From Streptomonospora litoralis (lineage in GTDB: Bacteria > Actinomycetota > Actinomycetes > Streptosporangiales > Streptosporangiaceae), in assembly GCF_004323735.1 (NCBI RefSeq), contig NZ_CP036455.1:3591101-3655100 (forward strand): a stretch of 64,000 nt of DNA, given 5' to 3'. Within the stretch, counting starts at the first letter, position 1, and each line of letters begins with the position of its first letter. The position numbers were made by a program, and so were the translations under genes. The notes beneath the pieces are model-generated. The model was given only the letters and a program-made list of their open reading frames with translations, was not told where the DNA came from and ran no database searches. Below are positions 1-19,035 of this stretch, piece by piece.

Positions 1-11794
<11,794 letters not shown>

Positions 11795-11990
11795 GAATCC
11801 ACACCGCCGCGTGCGATTTCCAGCACCATCTCCACCTTCCGGCGAGGCCCGACTGATGAGACCCGAACGCGCTCGGCAATAGACACTGCCGCCGGTGGCG
11901 GGCGGACAACAACCCCTAGAATGCGCCCCCTAGCCCCCTGAATTCGCTGCGCCGCGGGACCGGCCGCGAGTACGCGCGTTACTGTTGACC
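11795..11990. promoter_or_regulatory. Divergent promoter region, PKS / LLM oxidoreductase, with CCCCTA repeats
   Basis: The 196 bp between the divergent PKS and oxidoreductase genes carries CCCCTAG at 11913-11919 and 11927-11933 and CCCCTGAATT at 11935-11944. The first and last copies are 22 bp apart. CCCCTGAATT recurs at 14479-14488, at a similar distance before the 5-epimerase gene. These look like activator sites, but the binding protein is unknown. Confidence 0.45.
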
Positions 11991-12872
11991 ATGGCCAATC
12001 GAGCACTTGAATTCGGCGTGGTGATGATCTCGTCCGGATGCACGCCGGAACAATGGAAGGTGAAATGCAGGCGAGCGGAGGATCTCGGCTACGACGTGAT
12101 CGGCGTGCCGGATCACCTGAACCTCATGTCGCCGTTTCCGTCGGCCGTACTGGCGGGCGCGGCGACCACCCGCGCCCGTATCGCCACCTACGTCGTCAAC
12201 AGCAATCTCTATAACCGCGCCCTGCTGGCCAGGGACATCGCGACGACGGATCTGCTGCTGGACGGCCGCCTGGAACTCGGGCTGGGCACGGGATATGTCG
12301 AGCGGGAATTCGAGGCGGCCGGTATCCCCTTCGGCACGCCGGCCGACCGGGTGGCGGGGCTCGAATCCGCGGTGACCGGGCTGGAGGAGCTGCTGGGAGC
12401 GGAGGACTCCCCCCTGCCCGTCCAGCGGCCGCGCCCGCCGCTGGTGGTCGGCGGCCACGGCAAGCGGGTCCTGCGGCTCGCGGCGCACGAAGCCGAGGTC
12501 GTCAGCTTCACCGGGGCGCCGTTCCGCCCGGAGTTCGGCCGGACCGGGCTGGTGGACGCGCCGGCACTGCGCGAGCGGGTCGGCTTCGTGCGCCGGGAAT
12601 GCGCGGGGCGCACGGCTCCGCCCGTGTTCAACGTCCTCTCCAAGCAGACGGTGCTGACCACCGACCGCCGGGCGGCGGCGGCCGAACTCGGCCGCTACGC
12701 CCCCGACCTCGGTGTCGACCAGCTGCTGGAGGTCCCCACGCTGTTCATCGGCACCGCCCGCCAGATCGCCGAGCAGCTCCACCGGCACAGCGAGGACTTC
12801 GGCATCACCTACTTCACGGTGATGGAGCCGGCGCTGGAGGATTTCGCGAAGGTCATCGAACAGGTTCGCTGA
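11991..12872 (+). CDS. LLM-class F420/FMN-dependent oxidoreductase
   Basis: A 293-residue bacterial-luciferase-like (TIM-barrel) protein. It begins with the LEFGVVM strand and contains the GLGTGYVEREF and VVGGHGKR segments seen in actinobacterial F420-dependent LLM oxidoreductases. Such enzymes reduce or oxidise small substrates, including sugars and polyketide intermediates; the substrate here is unknown. It diverges from the PKS gene and overlaps the end of the convergent glycosyltransferase by 20 bp, so a tailoring or sugar-related role is plausible. ATG 11991 was chosen; a TTG six bases upstream is also in frame. Neither has a strong ribosome site. A Rossmann-type dehydrogenase is ruled out because there is no glycine-rich NAD motif. 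Confidence 0.85.
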   Translation: MANRALEFGVVMISSGCTPEQWKVKCRRAEDLGYDVIGVPDHLNLMSPFPSAVLAGAATTRARIATYVVNSNLYNRALLARDIATTDLLLDGRLELGLGTGYVEREFEAAGIPFGTPADRVAGLESAVTGLEELLGAEDSPLPVQRPRPPLVVGGHGKRVLRLAAHEAEVVSFTGAPFRPEFGRTGLVDAPALRERVGFVRRECAGRTAPPVFNVLSKQTVLTTDRRAAAAELGRYAPDLGVDQLLEVPTLFIGTARQIAEQLHRHSEDFGITYFTVMEPALEDFAKVIEQVR

Positions 12873-14043
12873 TCGCCGACTCGACGACGTCCACCGCGGC
12901 GGCCAGGCCCTCCCGCTGCATCTCCTCCTGGACGGCCGAGACGGCCTTGCGCACCGACGCGTCCGCGGGCAGTTCGGCGGCGTAGGCGCGCAGCCGCTCC
13001 GCGAGGTCGGGGGCGTCGGGAGCCACCGCACGGCCCAGGCCCAGCTGCTCCAGCCGGTCGGCGTTGGCGCGCTGCTCACCCATCTGCGGCACCGCGATCA
13101 TCGGGACGCCGAAGTGCAGTGCCTCCATGACGCTGCCCATGCCGGCGTGGGTGAGGAACAGTTGCGCGTGTTCGAGCACGTCGAGCTGCGGGACGCTGGG
13201 GCGGACCTCGAAGTTCGCCGGCACGTCGCCGAGCGCGGCGGGGTCGACGTCGGGTCCGATCACCAGCACGACGTGCCACTCGGTGTCGGCGAAGGCCTCC
13301 ATGACGGTCGAGAAGAGGCCCGGCTGGTTGTGGTAGCGGGTACCCAGCGACACCAGGAAGACCGGGGCCTCGGACGGCGGCTGCCAGCGCTCCCCGGTTT
13401 CGCGCGGCCGCAGGCACGGCCCGACGAAGTGGAACGTGTCGTCGAAGGTGTCGCCCGCGTACTGGAACGAGCGGGGCAGGAAGACCAGGTGGCCGGGTAC
13501 GCCGCGGCCGAGCGAGTCCATCAGCTCGATCACCGACAGTCCGTCGCGGGCGGCGAGCCGCTGCATCCGGAGGATGAACCAGTACAGCCGCGGGTCGAGC
13601 TTGGGGAACTTGACGTAGCGGTCGGTCAGCGACCACTCGTCGTTGGAAACGAAGTTGGCCCACGACGGCACCGCGGGGATGCCGTGCCGATAGGCCAGCA
13701 GCCGCCCCCACCACGCGACCAGGCCGTCGAAGACGACCAGGTCGGGGCGGTTCTCGGCGAACCACTCGTCGAGGTGCTCGGAGAGCATGCGGGTCTCGCG
13801 CAGTCCCGCCAGCAGCCCCCGGGCGACGTCGAAGCCCTGCAGGGTGAGGGGTTTGTCCGAGGAGCCCGGCATGGTCGTCGCATAGGTCACGGGCTGTGCT
13901 CCGGCCCGCTCGACCCGCCCGGCGTGCTCCTCGCCGACCAGGTAGCTCACCCGGTGGCCGCGTGCGCCGAGCTCGGCGACGAGCCCCAGCGTCGGATTGA
14001 TGTGCCCCACCGCCGGAGGCGCGAGGAAAGCGATGTGCGCCAT
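12853..14043 (-). CDS. MGT-family (OleD/OleI-like) glycosyltransferase, probable self-resistance
   Basis: A 396-residue GT1 enzyme of the macrolide glycosyltransferase (MGT/YjiC) family. The N-terminus reads MAHIAFLAPPAVGHINP, and the C-terminal donor-binding block contains THAGMGSVMEALHFGVPM and PQMGEQ. Family members OleD, OleI and Mgt glucosylate macrolides to inactivate them inside the producer, so self-protection is the most likely role. Product decoration is the alternative. The start at MAHIAFL fits the family N-terminus, although the frame is open a little further upstream. A GGATGACA-CC-TGTCATCC palindrome lies 48-65 bp upstream of its start; the same core occurs before the ABC exporter. 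Confidence 0.88.
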   Translation of the reverse strand: MAHIAFLAPPAVGHINPTLGLVAELGARGHRVSYLVGEEHAGRVERAGAQPVTYATTMPGSSDKPLTLQGFDVARGLLAGLRETRMLSEHLDEWFAENRPDLVVFDGLVAWWGRLLAYRHGIPAVPSWANFVSNDEWSLTDRYVKFPKLDPRLYWFILRMQRLAARDGLSVIELMDSLGRGVPGHLVFLPRSFQYAGDTFDDTFHFVGPCLRPRETGERWQPPSEAPVFLVSLGTRYHNQPGLFSTVMEAFADTEWHVVLVIGPDVDPAALGDVPANFEVRPSVPQLDVLEHAQLFLTHAGMGSVMEALHFGVPMIAVPQMGEQRANADRLEQLGLGRAVAPDAPDLAERLRAYAAELPADASVRKAVSAVQEEMQREGLAAAVDVVESAISEPVR

Positions 14044-14090
14044 GACACCCGTCCCGTTCCATAAAGGTCGCCGCATTGAGCCGAAGCGCC

Positions 14091-14108
14091 GGATGACACC
14101 TGTCATCC
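14091..14108. promoter_or_regulatory. Palindromic operator TGACA-N2-TGTCA upstream of the resistance GT
   Basis: GGATGACACCTGTCATCC has perfect 8-bp arms around a CC centre. It sits between the glycosyltransferase (start 14043, minus) and the small membrane peptide gene (start 14224, plus). The core TGACA-N2-TGTCA recurs at 18787-18798 before the exporter. The size and symmetry suit a dimeric TetR, MarR or GntR-type repressor, which is not in this window. Confidence 0.6.
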
Positions 14109-14223
14109 GATCGACGTGACAATATCCCTATGTACGGATTGCCGCTGACCGGCAACATGTAACCAGACGACGAAGCGGACGGCAATCGCCGCCGTATTCG
14201 GCTAGCGGAAAAGGAGTACTGTA

Positions 14224-14400
14224 ATGGGTCAGGGCAGCAAGCAGATCGCCATCATGTCCGCCACCTCCATCGTCGGCGGACTGATCGGCTGGGGTGTCGG
14301 CACGGTCGTCATCGGGGCGCACATCCTCATCCCCATCGGTGTCGTCGTCGGCGTCGCCATCGGCCTGAGCCTGAGCAAGATGGGCAGCAAGCAGGCCTGA
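14224..14400 (+). CDS. 58-residue hydrophobic membrane peptide
   Basis: A short reading frame with a good ribosome site (AAGGAG at 14209-14214) nine bases before ATG. The peptide starts MGQGSKQ and ends MGSKQA. Between these lie two glycine- and isoleucine/valine-rich hydrophobic stretches (about residues 9-30 and 33-51), enough for two short membrane helices or a hairpin. Codon third positions are strongly G/C, as in neighbouring genes. I do not recognise a family. It lies between the resistance glycosyltransferase and the sugar epimerase, so an accessory membrane role in export or immunity is possible but is only inference. Confidence 0.7.
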   Translation: MGQGSKQIAIMSATSIVGGLIGWGVGTVVIGAHILIPIGVVVGVAIGLSLSKMGSKQA

Positions 14401-14478
14401 CCGGTATCCGGTTCGGAGCGTCCCGGATGAACCGTTCCGGGGGCAAGTCGGGGTCCCGCCTCAAGAGCAGGTCTGGGG

Positions 14479-14505
14479 CCCCTGAATTTTCTTAGGGGTA
14501 TCCCC
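14479..14505. promoter_or_regulatory. CCCCTGAATT and TAGGGGTATCCCC elements before the epimerase gene
   Basis: CCCCTGAATT (14479-14488) is followed by the near-palindrome TAGGGGTATCCCC (14493-14505), 35-61 bp before the epimerase ATG. The first element is identical to 11935-11944. The second resembles the GGGA-WW-TCCC sites of PAS-LuxR regulators, but that assignment is tentative. Confidence 0.4.
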
Positions 14506-14539
14506 GGGCGCTGCGGTGGCGCAACAATAGGGAATCACT

Positions 14540-15148
14540 ATGAGTTTCCGTGTTCTCGATGTCGAGGGAGCCGTGGAGTTCGGTTTCCCGGAATTCCCCG
14601 ACGACCGGGGGGCCTTCGCCTCGGCGCTGACGGAGTCCGGCTTCGCCCAAGCGCTCGGGCACCCGCCCTTCCCGCTCCGGCAGGCGAGCTTCACCCGCTC
14701 GCGCCGCGGCGTGATCCGGGGGGTCCACTTCACGGCGACCCCGCCGGGGTGCGCCAAGTTCGTCTACTGCCCGGCGGGCCGTGCGCTCGACCTCGTGGTC
14801 GACCTCCGGGTCGGCTCGCCCACCTGGGGCCGCTGGGACGCGGTCGAGCTGGGGACGGCCGAGCCGAAAGCCGTGTACCTGCCCGTCGGGGTGGGCCACG
14901 GCGTGGTGGCGCTGGAGGACGAGACGGTGATCTGCTACCTGCTCTCCGCGGAGTACGTCCCCGCGAACGAGCTGTCCGTCTCGGTGGCCAGCCCCGAATT
15001 CGCCGACCTCCCCATCCCCGCGGAGATCACGCCGGTGCAGTCGGCCCGGGACCAGGCGGCCCCCCTGTTGGCGGAGGCGCTGTCCGCGGGGCTGCTGCCC
15101 GACTACAGCCGCTGCCTCGGGGTGGCGAAGGAGTTTGCGCGAGGGTGA
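14540..15148 (+). CDS. dTDP-4-keto-6-deoxyhexose 3,5- (or 5-) epimerase, RmlC/EvaD family
   Basis: A 202-residue cupin of the RmlC family, about the normal length. The RGVHF segment holds the catalytic His, LVVDLR is the strand with the structural Asp, and GVGHGVVAL is the family's second motif. RmlC-type enzymes epimerise C3 and/or C5 of dTDP-4-keto sugars and so give L-sugars. In antibiotic clusters the homologues (EvaD, TylJ, EryBVII) often act at C5 or C3 only, and which one cannot be decided here. Together with the 2,3-dehydratase, C-methyltransferase and aminotransferase in this window it fits an aminodeoxysugar pathway. It converges on the response regulator gene. Confidence 0.9.
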   Translation: MSFRVLDVEGAVEFGFPEFPDDRGAFASALTESGFAQALGHPPFPLRQASFTRSRRGVIRGVHFTATPPGCAKFVYCPAGRALDLVVDLRVGSPTWGRWDAVELGTAEPKAVYLPVGVGHGVVALEDETVICYLLSAEYVPANELSVSVASPEFADLPIPAEITPVQSARDQAAPLLAEALSAGLLPDYSRCLGVAKEFARG

Positions 15149-15213
15149 ACCGCGCCCGCGCCGGGCGGCGGCCGGCCGCGTGCCGGGGCCGCCTCCCGGC
15201 CGGGCCGGTTCAC
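15145..15213. terminator. Inverted repeat spanning two convergent gene ends
   Basis: GTGAACCG (15145-15152) and CGGTTCAC (15206-15213) are perfect complements and include the stop codons of the convergent epimerase and response regulator genes. A GC-rich palindromic stretch (GCGGCCGGCCGC) lies between them. It may act as a bidirectional terminator, though the long spacer weakens the case. Confidence 0.35.
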
Positions 15214-15815
15214 AGCCAGCCGCGTTCCTCGGCCACCAGCGCGGCCTCGGACCGGGTCCGCGTGCCGGTCTTGCCGATCGCCGCCGAGAGGTGGTTGCGC
15301 ACGGTGCCCTCGGTGAGGTGGAGCTGTGCGGCCATCTCGTCGACGGTGCTCCCCCGTCCGACGGCCCGCAGCATCTCCTGCTCCCGGGAGGTCAGCGGGT
15401 TGATCCCGTGGGTCAGCGACTCGGTGGCCAGCGCGGGGTCCACGACCTTGATGCCCGAGCGCACGTCGCGGATCGCCTTGACCAGGTCCTCGGGCGGCGC
15501 GTCCTTGACCACGAAGCCGGTGGCGCCGGCCGCCATCGCGCGGGAGAGGTAGCCGGGCCGGCCGAAGGTGGTGCAGATCAGGATGCGGCACCGGGGCATG
15601 GACTCGTGCAGCTCGGACGCGACGGCCAGCCCGTCCTTGCCGGGCATCTGGATGTCGATGAGCGCCACGTCGGGGCTGGTCTCGCGGGCGGCCGCCAGCG
15701 CCTCGTCCCCCGACCCCGCCTGCGCCACGACGGTGATGTCGGCCTCCAGGTCGAGCATGGACGCGAGCGCGCCGCGCACCATGGCCTGGTCGTCGGCGAG
15801 GAGAACCCTGATCAA
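15210..15815 (-). CDS. NarL/LuxR-type response regulator
   Basis: A 201-residue response regulator: a receiver domain with phospho-acceptor Asp54 (ALIDIQMPGKDG) and a C-terminal LuxR helix-turn-helix (about 135-195; LTSREQEMLR, TEGTVRNHLS). The start is TTG at 15815. It overlaps the stop of the histidine kinase gene and has GAGGGAGGT about eight bases upstream, so translation is coupled to the kinase. It is the last gene of a four-gene minus-strand unit (ABC ATPase, permease, kinase, regulator), an arrangement typical of a drug- or envelope-stress-responsive exporter. Confidence 0.93.
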   Translation of the reverse strand: MIRVLLADDQAMVRGALASMLDLEADITVVAQAGSGDEALAAARETSPDVALIDIQMPGKDGLAVASELHESMPRCRILICTTFGRPGYLSRAMAAGATGFVVKDAPPEDLVKAIRDVRSGIKVVDPALATESLTHGINPLTSREQEMLRAVGRGSTVDEMAAQLHLTEGTVRNHLSAAIGKTGTRTRSEAALVAEERGWL

Positions 15816-17020
15816 TCCGTACCTCCCTCGTGCGCCCCCGCGCCCGCCCCGTTCCGACCGCCCTCGACGGGCACCTCGGCGCGCACGACGAAGCCTCCGC
15901 CCGCCGACCGGTGCGCCTGCAGGTCGCCTCCCCGCGCCGTGACGCGCTCCCGCAGCCCGCGCAGGCCGTTGCCGGTCTCCACCGGCCCGGTTCCCGGCCC
16001 GTCGTCCTCCACGACCAGCCAGTCGCGGCCGAAGTGGACCTCGACGGCCGAGGCACCGGAGTGGCGCACGGCGTTGGTCACCGCCTCGCGCACAACGTAG
16101 CCGAACACCTGCTGCACCCGGGGGTCGACCTCGTCCACGGCCTGCGGCAACCGGGCCGTGATCCCGGCGGCGCGCAGCGCCGAACCGGCCTCGGCCAGCG
16201 CGCCGGCCAGGGTGACCGACCGGTAGCCTGAAACCGTGGCGCGGACGTCGGCCAGGGCCTGGCGGGCGTACCGTTCGACTTCCCCGGCCTCTTCGGCCAC
16301 GGCCGGCTGGCCGGTGCTCTCCAGTAGGCGGCGCACGAGCCCGGCCTTGACGGTGATGGTGGTGAGGCTGTGCCCGAGGATGTCGTGCAGGTCCCGGGCG
16401 ACGCGCTCCCGCTCCTCGACGACGGCGAACGCCGCGATGCGGTCGCGGGCCCGGCGCAGCTGCTCGTTCGCCTCGACGAGGCGGATGAACAGGATCATAG
16501 CGGTGCCGACCGAGGCCAGCAGGACCAGCTCGGGCATGACCGCACCCAGGGTCCCCGAGAGCAGGGCCGTCCCCCCGACGGCCCCGACCGAGAGCACGAC
16601 CGCGCCCACTGCCAGGGCCGTACGGGCGAAGGCGCTGATCACGCACAGCGCGAAGACCAGGACCCAGGCGTTCTTGACGCCCATGAGGAACACCAGCGCG
16701 CCGCCCAGGATCAGCAGGAGCGCGCACATGAACAGGCGCACGCCCCATGCTTTGGACTCCCCCAGCGCGACGAACACGAGGTAGGAGCCGATGTAGGCGG
16801 TGCCCACGCCGATCGCCCACTGCCGCCGCGGAGGTTCGAGCCCGTCGAGCGCGTTGATGCCGTAGGGCAGCATCAGCGCGCTGAACAGCAGCGTCAGGCC
16901 CACGGACGTCCACAGCGCGCGGCGCCCGTGCGACGCCGACGGCGGCGCGAGGAGCCGTGGGCCGATCTCCTCGCGCCACCCGTGCGCGGCGGAGGTGTTC
17001 TCCGCCTCCGATGTGCTCAT
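15812..17020 (-). CDS. DesK/LiaS-type sensor histidine kinase
   Basis: A 402-residue kinase with about six N-terminal membrane segments (roughly residues 35-180). A HisKA_3 dimerisation helix follows with phospho-acceptor His212 in ERVARDLHDILGH, then a HATPase domain with the N box (REAVTNAVRHSG) and G boxes (DDGPG, GNGLRGLRERV). There is no large extracellular sensor loop, so it probably senses within the membrane, as LiaS- and DesK-like kinases do. It overlaps its response regulator gene and follows the ABC permease gene by 10 bp. It plausibly responds to the cluster's product or to membrane stress and controls the exporter. Confidence 0.92.
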   Translation of the reverse strand: MSTSEAENTSAAHGWREEIGPRLLAPPSASHGRRALWTSVGLTLLFSALMLPYGINALDGLEPPRRQWAIGVGTAYIGSYLVFVALGESKAWGVRLFMCALLLILGGALVFLMGVKNAWVLVFALCVISAFARTALAVGAVVLSVGAVGGTALLSGTLGAVMPELVLLASVGTAMILFIRLVEANEQLRRARDRIAAFAVVEERERVARDLHDILGHSLTTITVKAGLVRRLLESTGQPAVAEEAGEVERYARQALADVRATVSGYRSVTLAGALAEAGSALRAAGITARLPQAVDEVDPRVQQVFGYVVREAVTNAVRHSGASAVEVHFGRDWLVVEDDGPGTGPVETGNGLRGLRERVTARGGDLQAHRSAGGGFVVRAEVPVEGGRNGAGAGAHEGGTD

Positions 17021-17030
17021 CAGGTGCCGT

Positions 17031-17783
17031 TCAGCTCCGAGCCGAGTCGTGCCGGTAGCGCCAGACCACCGCCACCGCCAGTACGACCGACCATGCTAGA
17101 AGAACCGCCCCGGCCAGGACAGGACTCTGCGTCCCCACGCCGCTCGTGGACACGCCCGCCTTGCCGAGTTCGGCGAGCCAGTAGCTCGGCGTCACGTAGG
17201 AGACGTAGACGAACCAGGCCGGCAGGGACTGCAGGGGGATGAAGATGCCGCCGAAGATGGCCAGCACCAGCATGCCGATGATGGTGATCTGCTGGACGTT
17301 CTCCCGGGTGCCCAACTGGCCGATGAGCAGGCCCAGGATGGCGAACGGCAGCCCGCCGATCGACACCAGCAGCGTGACGAAGAGCCAGCCGGTGGGCTCC
17401 AGGCTGACGTCCAGGAACAGCGCCCCGACCAGCGCCACCACGAACGGCGGCGGGACGGCGACGACCATCCCCACGGCCGCCTTGCCCAGCAGGTAGTTCG
17501 CGCTCGACAGCGGGGTCAGCCGCAGTTGGCGCTGCCAGCCGGCCTTGCGTTCGTTGACCACGCGGGTGCCCACCAGCATCCCGGAGATGAGCACGCCCCA
17601 GGCGGCCATGCTGGGCATCAGGATGGTCGCCGGCTCGTACTGCGCCTTCTCCGCCGGCCACTCGGCCTGGAAGATGATGACCTCCAGGACGTAGAACGCG
17701 GCCGGGAAGCCGAGGACGAACAGGATCGTGCCCGGCTCGCGCAGCACCCTCCTCAGTTCGAGGGTGAGGTACCCGCCCTTCAT
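17031..17783 (-). CDS. ABC-2 type transporter permease
   Basis: A 250-residue integral membrane protein with six predicted helices, of the ABC-2 (DrrB-like) family. It shows the conserved ERKAGWQRQLRLTPLS cytoplasmic segment and a GGIFIPLQSLPAWF loop near the fifth helix. Its ATG overlaps the stop of the upstream ATPase gene. The pair forms a drug-resistance-type exporter, most likely for the polyketide or another amphiphile. Confidence 0.92.
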   Translation of the reverse strand: MKGGYLTLELRRVLREPGTILFVLGFPAAFYVLEVIIFQAEWPAEKAQYEPATILMPSMAAWGVLISGMLVGTRVVNERKAGWQRQLRLTPLSSANYLLGKAAVGMVVAVPPPFVVALVGALFLDVSLEPTGWLFVTLLVSIGGLPFAILGLLIGQLGTRENVQQITIIGMLVLAIFGGIFIPLQSLPAWFVYVSYVTPSYWLAELGKAGVSTSGVGTQSPVLAGAVLLAWSVVLAVAVVWRYRHDSARS

Positions 17784-18727
17784 GACTCCTCGCTTTCCTG
17801 CGACGTGAGAACCAGGAACGCCTCGTCCAGGCCGACGCCGACCACCTCGATGTCCCTGGCCTGCGGGAACCGGGAGAGCAGGGCACGCAGGGTCGCGTCG
17901 GAGTCGGAGCTGAGCACGGTCGCCTTGTCCATGCGGACCTCGACGTCGACCACCGAGGGCAGCGCGCGCACCGCATCCGCGTCCGCACCGGGGATCGTGG
18001 CGGTCACGGTGCGGCCGGCGGCCAGTGAGCGCACCTGCTCGACCGAGCCGTCGGCGACGACGCGGCCGCCCTTGAGGAAGACGACCCGGTCGGCGACCTC
18101 CTCGGCCTCCTCCAGGTAATGCGTCGCGAACATGACCGTGTGGCCCGAGGCGGTGAACTTCTTCATGGCCGCCCAGAAGTCGCGGCGCGTGGCGACGTCC
18201 ATGCCGGCCGTGGGCTCGTCCAGGATCAGCAGGTCGGGGTTGGAGACCGCCGCGATGGCGAAGCGGACCCGCTGCTGCTGCCCGCCGGAGAGCTTGGTGG
18301 ACCTGCGCTTGGCGAGGTCCTCGATCCCGGCCCAGCGCAGCGTCTCCCGCACGGAAAGCGGCTTGTTGTGCAGGGAGGCCACCATGGCGACCATCTCTTC
18401 CACGGTCGCGTCCTCCAGGAGCGCGCCCTCCTGCAGCATCGCGCCGATCCGGCCGTGCTGGATGGCGTCGCCGGGCGTGTGGCCGAACACGCGGACCTCG
18501 CCCGAGTCGGGCCGCGCCAGCCCCGTGAGCATGTCGACGGTGGTGGACTTGCCCGCGCCGTTGGGGCCGAGCAGCGCCACCACCTCGCCGGGGGCGATGG
18601 TCAGGTCGACGCCGTCGACGGCGCGCACGTCGCCGTAACGCTTGTACAGCGCGTCGGCATAAACCGCGGAATGGTCGCGCAACCGCCCCCCGTCCCGTCC
18701 CTTACCGGGGATCAGAGTTTCATCCAT
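17780..18727 (-). CDS. ABC transporter ATP-binding protein, DrrA-like
   Basis: A 315-residue ATPase with Walker A (GPNGAGKST), signature (LSGGQQQR), Walker B (LLILDEPTAGMD) and the H-loop (MFATHYLEEAEE). The roughly 90-residue C-terminal extension is usual in DrrA-type exporters. It is the first gene of the ATPase-permease-kinase-regulator unit. A TGACAGCTGTCA palindrome and CCCCTA repeats lie within about 100 bp upstream, so it is probably regulated together with the resistance glycosyltransferase. Export of the cluster product is inferred from position and family. Confidence 0.93.
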   Translation of the reverse strand: MDETLIPGKGRDGGRLRDHSAVYADALYKRYGDVRAVDGVDLTIAPGEVVALLGPNGAGKSTTVDMLTGLARPDSGEVRVFGHTPGDAIQHGRIGAMLQEGALLEDATVEEMVAMVASLHNKPLSVRETLRWAGIEDLAKRRSTKLSGGQQQRVRFAIAAVSNPDLLILDEPTAGMDVATRRDFWAAMKKFTASGHTVMFATHYLEEAEEVADRVVFLKGGRVVADGSVEQVRSLAAGRTVTATIPGADADAVRALPSVVDVEVRMDKATVLSSDSDATLRALLSRFPQARDIEVVGVGLDEAFLVLTSQESEES

Positions 18728-19035
18728 GCCTTAAGCATGCTGGATAGGGGCGGCGGATGCCTCGATCGGCTATCACGGGTTGGCCATGACAGCTGTCACC
18801 CTGCCCGAATCCCCTATCGCACCCCTAGATTCCGCGCTCACCGGCGCCGGAAAAGTTACGGGTGGCATATTCCGGGCGCTTGGCGCCAGCATGGTGCCCG
18901 GATCCGGCATACGGGCCCGGCAGCCCGATCCCGCGCCGGGTCGGCAGGCGCCGAACCGGTACCACGCTCGCACGGTTCGGCGGGCGGCACGCATCCCGCC
19001 GCGACCCGCCCCCGACACACCGGAGGAGACCAGTC
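18728..19035. promoter_or_regulatory. Divergent promoter region, ABC exporter / sugar methyltransferase
   Basis: No gene is visible in these 308 bp. It holds TGACAGCTGTCA (18787-18798), a perfect 12-bp palindrome with the same half-sites as 14094-14105; CCCCTAT (18811-18817) and CCCCTAG (18822-18828), spaced exactly 11 bp; and CCCCTATCC on the minus strand at 18742-18750. The 11-bp spacing is what SARP-type activators use. GGAGGAG at 19022-19028 is the methyltransferase ribosome site. Confidence 0.55.
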
